NCBI GenBank assembly: GCA_001460835.1
Contig: CYKH01002061.1
Location: forward strand, 3,121 to 29,088
Origin: Bodo saltans
Taxonomy: Eukaryota > Euglenozoa > Kinetoplastea > Eubodonida > Bodonidae
Length of the DNA: 25,968 nt
Direction: 5' to 3'
Of the stretch, positions 6,563-14,137 are shown in pieces. Positions within the stretch are counted from its first letter, which is position 1; each line of letters starts with the position of its first letter. The translations under genes and the position numbers were made by a program. A model generated the notes under the pieces. That model was not told the origin of the DNA. It was given only the letters and a program-made list of their open reading frames with translations, and ran no database searches.

Positions 6563-8599
6563 ATGTTCCGCATCGTTCGTAACCGACATCGGCTTACTCC
6601 AAGCGCAGCCTACGCTACCCAACGTATGTTCAACAGCAGAGGAACACCATGGAATCGTGACATATCATCCACGGACCCCAGCACGTGGCCGAAGAGCTGG
6701 AACGCCTCGGATATCGAAGGCTTTCTCCGTGGTAGCCTTCTCAACCCCGCTGCAGCACCAAACTATAAATCGTTCGAGACACTACTTTCGTCTGGAGATC
6801 TCAAGTCCCTAGCGCAGCTGCTCAAGGCATACGTCAAGCCGCCAGCACCAAGCGAGGTAGACCTGGAGCAGTACCTCGCGCGGCACGTGAACAACGTCGT
6901 TGACAAGGCCTCGATGCCTGCTCAGGAACGCCTACAACATCTGACAGTTTTGGACAAGGCCCTCGCACCCAAGCCAGGAAGCGAACTGCGCAATATTGCG
7001 TTCATCTCCTCACCGCGTGGCACCGGCAAGACACAGTTCTTGAAGTGGTTTGTGTTTATGAGGCGCGCGGAGGCGATGAAATACGGCCGAGTGATTGTGC
7101 GGTGCTGCGACAAAACGTCGCATGACACAACCGACCGACGCCGCCCGTCATGGATTACACGTGTATTGGACGACCGCTGTGCGACTGCGACGCAAAAGCA
7201 AAACCCTTCAGCAGCAACCGATGCCATTGCTGAAGGCCTCTGCGAGCTGATTCGCACGCACGTGGAATCTGTCACCGGAGACACCCAGGACCCAGCCAAA
7301 TACAACAATCCACCTAATGCATATGCAATGTGGATGAGTGAAACCGCACGGCACTTTAAGATTCCTGCGAACAAACAAAACCTAGACCCGCTCATCATCC
7401 TTGATACGTGCGAGTTGCTCGCTGAGCACGACCACAAGTCACTTGTGCACGCACCCTCTCGAAAGCCGTACACATTGCTCGAGGCATTTTGCCTTGCTGT
7501 TCCAGCACCCTACAGCATTCTTGTCATTGGATGCAACGCACAAATCGGCCAAACAAAAGAAACGGAAGCAAGTCTTCTTGCAAGGGCAAACATCAAGAAC
7601 GTTGGGCCGCTGCTGCCCCTCACCGAAAAGGGATACCGCAGCGCCATTACTGAGTCATGGAAGGTGGATGTCGACGACGCAACACTTGTCCCCCTCCACA
7701 ACTTGACTGGAGGCGTGCCGAGGCTACTTCGGCTCGCCAACATGAATCAACCCCAGACTATGAGCCTTGCTAGTGGTAGCGTCAATGCGTTCAACCGCTG
7801 CTTTGAGGTGTACTCAGCAGCAGCAAGGGCGCAGTATCCCGTCCAACCCGCGTGGTTCCCACAGGCATACACGTGCTTCCTCGCCTCAAGCACCAAAGCT
7901 AAGGTGAACGGCAGCGGCATCATTTCTGTCAAGCCCGAATGGAGAAAGACAGCAGGGGCTCTCACGTACGCGGAGGCAACGACGCTATCAATGGGCTCGT
8001 ACGACCCTGATAAGGGGCGATTTATGGTGGCGCCTATTACGTTTGTGGACGCCGTCGTGACGAAGCCCGACGCACCGATTCTGCCATCGCAGCTGCATCC
8101 GTTTCTGAATGCTGATGTCGTTGCTCGTCGCAGTGCGCCGTCGGTTGATAGCGCGTTTGAGGTTGCGTTCCTCTACGCGGTGTATGCCCGCTACCTTCTG
8201 GCGCACTGGGAGAATACCTCTAGCCCGTGGGTCTCCCTTGCAAAGGTGTTCGAGGGTGCAATCCCCCCAAAACAAGTGCCTATGCTAGAACGGTTCGACG
8301 TTGACATGTCTAAAGGTCTACCGGCGACTACGGCTACAGTTATGGAAGTTGGTGAAGTGCACTTGACCTGCCGTCGGAACAACATGAAACGTACTTCCCC
8401 TCTCATCGAGATGCCGTTGCTACTGAAACGTCAAGACGCCCAACTTAAGGCCAAAGGTACAGCGAAGGTAGGGTACCGCGTGGCATCAGATGCACCGTTC
8501 CTGTTGTCAGTGATCCCAAAGGCTTCAACGGACAACGAGGGTGTTGTGTTTCTCGATGCGGATTTGATGAGCAGCATTAGTTGGCTGAAAAGCAGGTAA
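6563..8599 (+). CDS. TWP/P-loop family copy 3, full-length putative ATPase
   Basis: Full member of 678 residues starting at an ATG. The N-terminus M-F-R-I-V-R-N-R-H-R-L is basic and free of acidic residues over its first 25 positions, compatible with mitochondrial import. The N-domain has D-P-S-T-W-P-K-S-W. Walker A is G153-T-G-K156-T157, the Walker B-like strand ends D281-T-C-E284, and T-G-G-V-P-R is at 382-387. The C-terminal region has L-P-S-Q-L-H-P-F-L, F-E-G-A-I-P (the histidine of F-E-x-x-x-H is replaced by proline), a shortened and diverged segment where others carry I-W-C-R, and a terminal D-A-D-L-M-S-S-I-S-W-L. The likely role is ATP-dependent; the substrate is unknown. Bases 7796-7908 are nearly identical to copy 1. 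Confidence 0.9.
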   Translation: MFRIVRNRHRLTPSAAYATQRMFNSRGTPWNRDISSTDPSTWPKSWNASDIEGFLRGSLLNPAAAPNYKSFETLLSSGDLKSLAQLLKAYVKPPAPSEVDLEQYLARHVNNVVDKASMPAQERLQHLTVLDKALAPKPGSELRNIAFISSPRGTGKTQFLKWFVFMRRAEAMKYGRVIVRCCDKTSHDTTDRRRPSWITRVLDDRCATATQKQNPSAATDAIAEGLCELIRTHVESVTGDTQDPAKYNNPPNAYAMWMSETARHFKIPANKQNLDPLIILDTCELLAEHDHKSLVHAPSRKPYTLLEAFCLAVPAPYSILVIGCNAQIGQTKETEASLLARANIKNVGPLLPLTEKGYRSAITESWKVDVDDATLVPLHNLTGGVPRLLRLANMNQPQTMSLASGSVNAFNRCFEVYSAAARAQYPVQPAWFPQAYTCFLASSTKAKVNGSGIISVKPEWRKTAGALTYAEATTLSMGSYDPDKGRFMVAPITFVDAVVTKPDAPILPSQLHPFLNADVVARRSAPSVDSAFEVAFLYAVYARYLLAHWENTSSPWVSLAKVFEGAIPPKQVPMLERFDVDMSKGLPATTATVMEVGEVHLTCRRNNMKRTSPLIEMPLLLKRQDAQLKAKGTAKVGYRVASDAPFLLSVIPKASTDNEGVVFLDADLMSSISWLKSR

Positions 8600-8939
8600 T
8601 GCTGCTTTCATGTGAGGAGGTATGGGGCAAACATGCTCACAACTCGCGACGAGGTTTTTTTTTTTTTTTGCACACTAGATGCACAACAGTATTTGTACTT
8701 TGTAGAAATTTAAGACCTTTTTTTCCACAATTCCTCTCTCACCAGTCTCATGTATGTACACTAGAGTCTAACTCTCTCTTAAGACTAAGAAAACGCATTC
8801 ACACGTTGGTAATGTTGCTGGTTTTGAGTTGCACAACTTTCTTCATTTGCTCGTTGTCGTTTTGTTGTTCGCGTACATTTGGTGTCTCCGAAGAAGGATA
8901 AGAAGGAAGAATTTGAAGTGCCGCTTCGACACGGGCTCC

Positions 8940-9172
8940 AAGATAGTAAACAAGTGCTGGAAAAACAGCTGCACAAGTTGCCAGCGACGACAGATTAGCT
9001 CGCAGCATCCTCAGCCAAAGCCGACGAAGAAGCCCGCATCGTCCAATGACCGTGTACCATTCCTTCTTTCGGTGAACCAAAGATCCCATACTCCCAACAA
9101 GGGCCTTGATGAGCAAAACATCACATGATGATTGACACGGATGCAATAAGTAGCATCAGCTGTATGTGGCAC
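8940..9172 (+). pseudogene. Relic of a TWP/P-loop family C-terminus
   Basis: Three short stretches match the end of copy 3 in order but in different frames. First comes a weak K-Q-V-L-E-K stretch ending K-L-P-A-T-T, against K-Q-V-P-M-L-E-R and G-L-P-A-T-T in copy 3. Next is D-R-V-P-F-L-L-S-V (from 9048), against D-A-P-F-L-L-S-V. Last is M-I-D-T-D-A-I-S-S-I-S (from 9128), against V-F-L-D-A-D-L-M-S-S-I-S-W. At least one frameshift and a TGA separate the last two. No upstream ATPase domain accompanies it, so this is an orphan 3' end left by deletion or recombination. Confidence 0.6.
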
Positions 9173-9351
9173 GTTGCACCGGAGAAAGATGAATAACTGA
9201 ATCAAACGGGAGATTTTTTGAGGACCATGCCAATAGTGCGTACATGGATTTGAGAAAGGCGAACACTCATCAAGACATTTAGTAATGAAGTAGTGCATTC
9301 TGCCAAGGGATTTTGTGGGCATAACTTGTGTGAAATGAATATTTTGGATGC

Positions 9352-9697
9352 TTAGAGAGGTTGAGGCATAACAACAAAGATTACGTTGGGAGTTCCAGAA
9401 AGTTCTTTCACAGTTTCATTGGCATTTACCCCGACAACGAAGACTGCTATCATCTGATATCGTTCCCTTGTCTCGTGATCGCAACTTTAGATGTCCAAAA
9501 GGCGAGAGCTACAAAGGTATCTTGCTTCGCGCGATAAACGCCATCCAATCCAGGATCTGTTTCTAGAACTCTCATGGCTTTTTAAGCCCTCGTTTGTAAG
9601 CGGAGATCGCAGGAGATATGTGACTTTCTGGGAATGGTGGAGGGGTGAATAGTGTCATACGTCGCGTCCAGTGATCACCAACGAGCACCCTGTAGCA
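9352..9697 (-). pseudogene. Unidentified antisense gene relic
   Basis: Reading the minus strand from 9697 down, three consecutive open stretches of about 32, 41 and 34 codons follow one another with a frame change at each junction. All have protein-like composition. They include V-G-D-H-W-T-R-R-M-T-L-F, A-I-S-A-Y-K-R-G, then V-L-E-T-D-P-G-L-D-G-V-Y-R-A-K, then V-F-V-V-G-V-N-A-N-E-T-V-K-E-L and V-I-F-V-V-M-P, ending at a TAA at 9352. This fits one decayed gene with two frameshifts. I do not recognise the protein, and it does not resemble the family around it. Chance open frames remain possible. Confidence 0.35.
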
Positions 9698-9840
9698 TCA
9701 TTTATGTGAGAATGATTTTATTCGTTGGTCGTACTACACTGGATAATTGCTTGCGTTGTGGCTGAACGCATTTATATGTCTACCGTCAAGGAACGTGCGA
9801 TTCTTGAATTGCTTGCTGTAATCTGTAGATAAGTCGACGC

Positions 9841-11001
9841 ATGATGAAACGAATCACCTCTGGTGGACGAGCGGCGTCTGTTGCTACTGCCGCTACGCTT
9901 GTTCCACAGTGCGCCAATCCCAACCCTGTGCCACCAACGACGATGGCTCACAGCGTCTCGTTGGGACGCAGAAGCACCGACTCAAGCTTGTTGCAACTCG
10001 CTAGAGCAACGGTCGACGTTCCTGCGAAGCACTACAACCCAACCACGTGGCCCAAACACTTCACGGCAGACGACATCAAACGACTGTTGGTCGGCCACCT
10101 CTCCAGTGCATCAACTCATCCACAGTACGATTCCCTAGCGATGCTGCTGCACAGTGGTGATACCGATTCCCTGACTACGTTGGTGAGGGTGTACACCATG
10201 CCTCCTTCATCGTCGGAAGGAGTGGTGGTGGAACAGTTCTTGAACAAACGGCTGGGCAACAACGTCAACAACAACAACGACGACGAGCTCTCGAAAGCTG
10301 CTGCTACGATGCCAATGCACGAGCACACCAACGAACTCTTTACCATCCTGGAGAAGGCGCTGCCACCTTGGCGCGGCAGTGAAAAGCGTAACATTCTGTG
10401 CTGTACCTCCTCACTAGGCAGCAGTAGTGGAACAACACAATTCGTGAAGACATTTGTGTCCTCGCGTCGACACGATGCAGCCAAGTATGGCCGCGTGATT
10501 GTCTGTCGCTGCAATCTGCCATCGGAGAAGGAGATGCCATGGATGAGGCACGTCTTTGAGGAGGAGCAGTTGACAAACGCAATGGGTGGCGCTCCAAACA
10601 CCACAATGTATCGAGGCCTTTGTGAGCTGGTTCGTTCACACGTGGAGTCGGTAACCGGCTGTCCGCAAGACCCGTCTAAGTACTGCGATCCACAAACAGC
10701 GTACGCAACGTGGATCAGCGAAACGGCGTGGTACTTTGGTATCCCACCAAACGCACATGATATGGAACCGTTGATCGTTCTTGCCAGCTGTGAAGAGCTG
10801 GCTGATCGTAAACACAGGTCACTTGTGCATAGATCGTCCGGCAAGCCATACACGCTCCTCGAAGCGTTTTGCCTCGTGGTTCCCTCCCCGCACAGCGTAT
10901 TTGTGATTGGAAGCGATGCTCACATCGATACAACAGATCCTGTAATGCTGTCGATCGCAAATGTTAGAGTGCTGGAGCTTGGAGGCGTTATCCGCCAATA
11001 G
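9841..11001 (+). CDS. TWP/P-loop family copy 4, short form, degenerate P-loop
   Basis: Starts at ATG-ATG; 386 residues with no internal stop. The N-terminus (M-M-K-R-I-T-S-G-G-R-A-A-S) is basic and serine/alanine-rich, compatible with an import signal. The N-domain is well conserved (N-P-T-T-W-P-K-H-F, D-D-I-K-R-L-L). An asparagine run from AAC repeats lies near residues 141-147. Walker A is altered: S191-L-G-S-S-S-G-T-T-Q200 has one extra residue and threonine where the lysine should be. The Walker B strand reads L-I-V-L-A315-S-C-E, without the aspartate. The Y-T-L-L-E-A-F-C-L-V-V-P-S-P and V-I-G-S-D-A-H-I strands remain. The frame ends at A-N-V-R-V-L-E-L-G, the same boundary as other short copies. 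ATP binding is unlikely; a regulatory or decoy role is speculation. Confidence 0.8.
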   Translation: MMKRITSGGRAASVATAATLVPQCANPNPVPPTTMAHSVSLGRRSTDSSLLQLARATVDVPAKHYNPTTWPKHFTADDIKRLLVGHLSSASTHPQYDSLAMLLHSGDTDSLTTLVRVYTMPPSSSEGVVVEQFLNKRLGNNVNNNNDDELSKAAATMPMHEHTNELFTILEKALPPWRGSEKRNILCCTSSLGSSSGTTQFVKTFVSSRRHDAAKYGRVIVCRCNLPSEKEMPWMRHVFEEEQLTNAMGGAPNTTMYRGLCELVRSHVESVTGCPQDPSKYCDPQTAYATWISETAWYFGIPPNAHDMEPLIVLASCEELADRKHRSLVHRSSGKPYTLLEAFCLVVPSPHSVFVIGSDAHIDTTDPVMLSIANVRVLELGGVIRQ

Positions 11002-11104
11002 ACAAGCACATTTTGCACACATCTTTGCAAACTCAAAAGACGATGTTTGTTTCTGATTATGTGACGTGTGAATATTTTCCTACAATTCGATTTTTTATTA
11101 TTGT

Positions 11105-11128
11105 GACCCTTCCCTCTTTCCTCTGAAG
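11105..11128 (+). promoter_or_regulatory. Putative trans-splice acceptor of copy 5
   Basis: The pyrimidine run CCCTTCCCTCTTTCCTCTGA leads to AG at 11127-11128, 104 bases before the ATG at 11233. It is the clearest tract in the 231-base gap between copies 4 and 5. Confidence 0.45.
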
Positions 11129-11232
11129 TAGCACCATCAGAGCAGACAGTCCACTAAATTTATACAGAACTCAAAGGAGAGTCGGGGGTGAATTTCACTA
11201 CAATAGTTTTGGGTGAGCAAAGACCGCTGACC

Positions 11233-13227
11233 ATGCGACTTGCCGCACGACGACTTCTCCCACACACCGCCACGCGCACCGCGAGTGCCATTGGCACAAT
11301 TCTTGCCGCAAACAAAGCGTTTGCTATGCCAGAGAAGCTGTGCGAGTCGCCGAAGTACTACGATTCGCGCACGTGGCCGAAACATTGGACTGAGGATGAC
11401 ATTGCAGACCTCCTTCACCGCCACCTCCGAATTCCAACAATGCCAAATTACGCTTCCCTTGCCCTTCTTCTGAGACTGAACGACCTCAAGAGCCTGAACC
11501 ATCTCCTTGGGTCAGTGGTCAAACCGCCTCCACCGGCCAATGTGGACGCGATGGCGTACATGATCAAGCACTTGAACTCGACGGAGAAAGACATTATCAC
11601 GCCGATCCATGAGCGTGAACACCACATCAACGCAATCGACAGCGGATTATCAATCGCAACAGGCGACAAAAGTAATGTCGTCTGCTGTACAGTGTCGCGT
11701 GGTCTCGGCAAATCACAAACCGTGATTTCATTCGTGATGACGAAACGTGCGGCTGCGTTGCGCTACGGCCGTGTAATTCTTCGTTGCTGCGACAAGGCCA
11801 GAAATGCCTTTCAGCGCTTGATGGCAGCCAGAGCTGACGGCCAACCAACACGAGGCGGTAACTCAGCGGAATATGATGCCGCTGCCGAGTGCCTTTGCGA
11901 TCTCATTCGAGAGCACGTCGAAGAAGTTACCGGTGCTCCCCAGGACCCATCCAAGTACTGCGATCCTCAAACTGCGTACGCAACGTGGATCAGTGAAACT
12001 GAACGCTTCTTCGGTCCGATCCCAAAGGGCGGTGAAAATGTTGATCCGCTCATCATCCTTGATACGTGCGAATTGCTTGCAGAAGTCGACCACAAGTCCC
12101 TTGTGCACAAACCGTCTGGAAACCCTTACACATTGCTGGAGGCATTTTGCCTTGGAGTACCACCGACGTTTGGCATTTTTGTAACGGGTTGCAACGCTGA
12201 AGTTGACGCAACGAAGTTACGGTCGGTGGCTAACGTCACGGGCATTGGTATCCTTGAGCCGCTGACTGTGAGCGGTTTCCAGAGCGCCATAGCATCGTGG
12301 GGGAAGCCGGTGCGACGTGACATTCGTCTCCTGTACCACCCTGCTGGTGGGATATTGCGATTGTTGCGGTTGAGCACCACCGATGGGATGTGGTCGGAAT
12401 CATCGATCGCAATTGCGAAGGCATTGTACCCCGTCAAAGCTAACTGGTTCCCCCAGGCATACACGTGCCTTCTCGCCTCAAGCACCAAAGCTATCGTAAC
12501 GGGCAATGTTGCAGTCAATCCTGCATGGAAAGGCCAATCTGGAACACTAACGTACGTGGAGGCTATGAAGCTGTCGATAGCAGTTTACAATCGCAAGAGT
12601 GGCCAAGTCGTGTTGCCACCCATTACGTTCGATGATGCTGACGTGGACAGTCGCAATGCGCCGATCCTGCCTTCGCAGCTTCACCCATTCCTACTCACCA
12701 AAGCGCTCGAAGATATCCCTACCCTTACGAATGTGGAGCGCGAGAAGATGTTTGCGGTTGCGTTTATGTACGCCGTCTACGCACGCTACCTGCTGGCATA
12801 CTGGGAGGACAGCAGAAATCCTTGGGTACCTCTCGCAAAGGTCTTCGAAGGTGCATTCGACGCAGATCAAGGCGCCGCTCTGGAGGGCTACGAAGTCAAC
12901 CTCTTAGGAGGGGTTAGGATCAATGCAAACGACCCAAAAGAAAATGCTATAACGCGCTCCAACGCGAGCACTGTGCTCATGTGGTCCCGCAACGCCAAGA
13001 CAGATGGTGCCGCTTTTGCAATTCCTCTGCAATTGCTCAAACAGAACAGAACAGCATCGTCAGTGAAGGCGCCGCTTCGTTTGGTCCTTGACCACACTAT
13101 GCAAAAAGTAGACAGTGATACGACGGTAATGATCCGCGCCGACGACATGTCAAGTGCCACATGGCTGCTCGCCCACGACTTCACTGTACAGCCAACAGAC
13201 AAGCAGTCTGCACAAATAGTTGCTTAA
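11233..13227 (+). CDS. TWP/P-loop family copy 5, full-length putative ATPase
   Basis: Full member of 664 residues from the ATG at 11233; the frame is open to a GTG at 11188 but the ATG begins the basic presequence-like M-R-L-A-A-R-R-L-L-P-H-T-A-T-R-T. The N-domain has D-S-R-T-W-P-K-H-W and P-N-Y-A-S-L. Walker A is G157-L-G-K160-S161-Q, a serine variant that is normally functional. The Walker B-like strand ends D277-T-C-E280. The G-G-V-P-R motif is changed to G-G-I-L-R (372-376), and the stretch after it is shorter than in copies 1 and 3. The C-terminal region keeps W-F-P-Q-A-Y-T-C-L-L-A-S-S-T-K, L-P-S-Q-L-H-P-F-L, F-E-G-A-F-D, F-A-I-P-L-Q-L and M-S-S-A-T-W-L. Confidence 0.88.
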   Translation: MRLAARRLLPHTATRTASAIGTILAANKAFAMPEKLCESPKYYDSRTWPKHWTEDDIADLLHRHLRIPTMPNYASLALLLRLNDLKSLNHLLGSVVKPPPPANVDAMAYMIKHLNSTEKDIITPIHEREHHINAIDSGLSIATGDKSNVVCCTVSRGLGKSQTVISFVMTKRAAALRYGRVILRCCDKARNAFQRLMAARADGQPTRGGNSAEYDAAAECLCDLIREHVEEVTGAPQDPSKYCDPQTAYATWISETERFFGPIPKGGENVDPLIILDTCELLAEVDHKSLVHKPSGNPYTLLEAFCLGVPPTFGIFVTGCNAEVDATKLRSVANVTGIGILEPLTVSGFQSAIASWGKPVRRDIRLLYHPAGGILRLLRLSTTDGMWSESSIAIAKALYPVKANWFPQAYTCLLASSTKAIVTGNVAVNPAWKGQSGTLTYVEAMKLSIAVYNRKSGQVVLPPITFDDADVDSRNAPILPSQLHPFLLTKALEDIPTLTNVEREKMFAVAFMYAVYARYLLAYWEDSRNPWVPLAKVFEGAFDADQGAALEGYEVNLLGGVRINANDPKENAITRSNASTVLMWSRNAKTDGAAFAIPLQLLKQNRTASSVKAPLRLVLDHTMQKVDSDTTVMIRADDMSSATWLLAHDFTVQPTDKQSAQIVA

Positions 13228-13425
13228 CTTTTTCACGTAGCAAAACACTTTGCAACCTGCATTGTTTTACTCTGAATGATTAAGCATCTCACTTATTGCA
13301 CCCGCACAGGGAACACAGAAAACTGATGTGTGGTGGTTGCGCCATTATATTTTTCGTTACCGGTATGTTGAAATCAGAATAGAATCCTTGCAACACATTA
13401 TTCATGTTCGTTCGAATGTTCGATC

Positions 13426-13855
13426 GCAATAAAAAAAGAAAAAAAGAAAAGCATGAATGTTGCCTTTTTCCCCGCTCCCCTCTCTTGTGAGTGCTCCCCT
13501 TCCAATCATTTGCACTGTTCTTCGGAATAGCACCTTCAATCTATCAATCAATGAGATCGTGGTTTCCTTCCTCGTTTTGTTGCTCCTGCTTTTTTTTTTC
13601 ATTTTAAAGAAAAAAACACTTAGGTCATCGATCAGTGACCCGCGGCTACTAGCGGAAAGATGCCTGTGGTGAAAGGACTTTTTGTGGCTCAGTACAAGTG
13701 ATTTTTAATACCAGCCATCAGCAAGGCAATAAAAAAGTACAACACGTTGTCATGCTCGTAACGCATTATCATGAATGTTTACTTTTCTTCCGCGCTGATT
13801 CCCTTCCACTCTCTCTCTTTGTGCTTCCCCCCAATGCAATGCATTTGCGCCATTC
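13426..13855. repeat. Diverged direct repeat pair in spacer
   Basis: The unit at 13426-13520 and the unit at 13726-13855 align by eye over most of their length, with small insertions in the second. The intervening 200 bases show no family match. It may be a duplicated 3'-UTR and acceptor region left after a gene between the units was lost. Confidence 0.45.
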
Positions 13856-14102
13856 TACGCCCTCAGTGACCCCTTGAAAAAGAAAGCGGTGAATAAGTGC
13901 AGCGATGAGCTCGTTTTACAACGCGCCTCAATCCCAATTGTTGTCTTCTTTTTTTTTATTCCTTGTTTGGTGTTTTTTTCTTGGCGTGTGAAATTCTCAT
14001 CAACTGATGCAAATCAAACAATAGTGATGTAGTCCGTTACCAAGACTGCCTGGTGTTTGTCGAAAGTTGCGAGAAACGTTTTTCTGGACTACCACATCTT
14101 TC

Positions 14103-14114
14103 TTCTTCTTGAAG
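14103..14114 (+). promoter_or_regulatory. Putative trans-splice acceptor of copy 6
   Basis: A TTCTTCTT run ends with AG at 14113-14114, 23 bases before the ATG at 14138. A second AG at 14131-14132 is also possible. Either would exclude the upstream TTG-started extension and supports ATG 14138, with ATG 14228 as the alternative. Confidence 0.4.
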
Positions 14115-14137
14115 GTTATCATCATCTTCGAGCAACA

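Larger units (their letters stand above)
8600..9840. other. Spacer between copies 3 and 4, holding two relics
   Basis: The longest internal spacer, 1.24 kb. Its first 340 bases hold T runs (8656-8669 and 8719-8724) and no gene. It then carries a + strand C-terminal family relic (about 8940-9172) and a minus-strand unidentified relic (about 9352-9697). An AG at 9827-9828 lies 12 bases before the ATG of copy 4 and could be its acceptor. Confidence 0.6.
13228..14137. other. Spacer between copies 5 and 6 with a diverged direct duplication
   Basis: About 900 bases without a gene. Several strong pyrimidine runs are present (13463-13502, 13571-13600, 13945-13980). Two segments, about 13426-13520 and 13726-13855, share the same succession of words (GCAATAAAAAA, CATGAATGTT, CTTTTxCC, CGCT, TCTCTCTT, GTGCTxCCCC, CAATxCATTTGC) and look like an old direct duplication. 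Confidence 0.55.

Noticed and set aside
10116-10853. 245-codon open frame on the minus strand opposite copy 4
   Set aside because: It is an antisense shadow: similar long minus frames lie opposite the same region in copies 2, 3, 6 and 8 (for example 6922-7473) and follow from codon bias in the sense strand. Its product is unrelated to anything recognisable.
14057-14137. Upstream extension of copy 6 from a TTG
   Set aside because: Non-ATG start. The pyrimidine tract and AG at 14113-14114 lie inside it, so it would be removed from the mature RNA.
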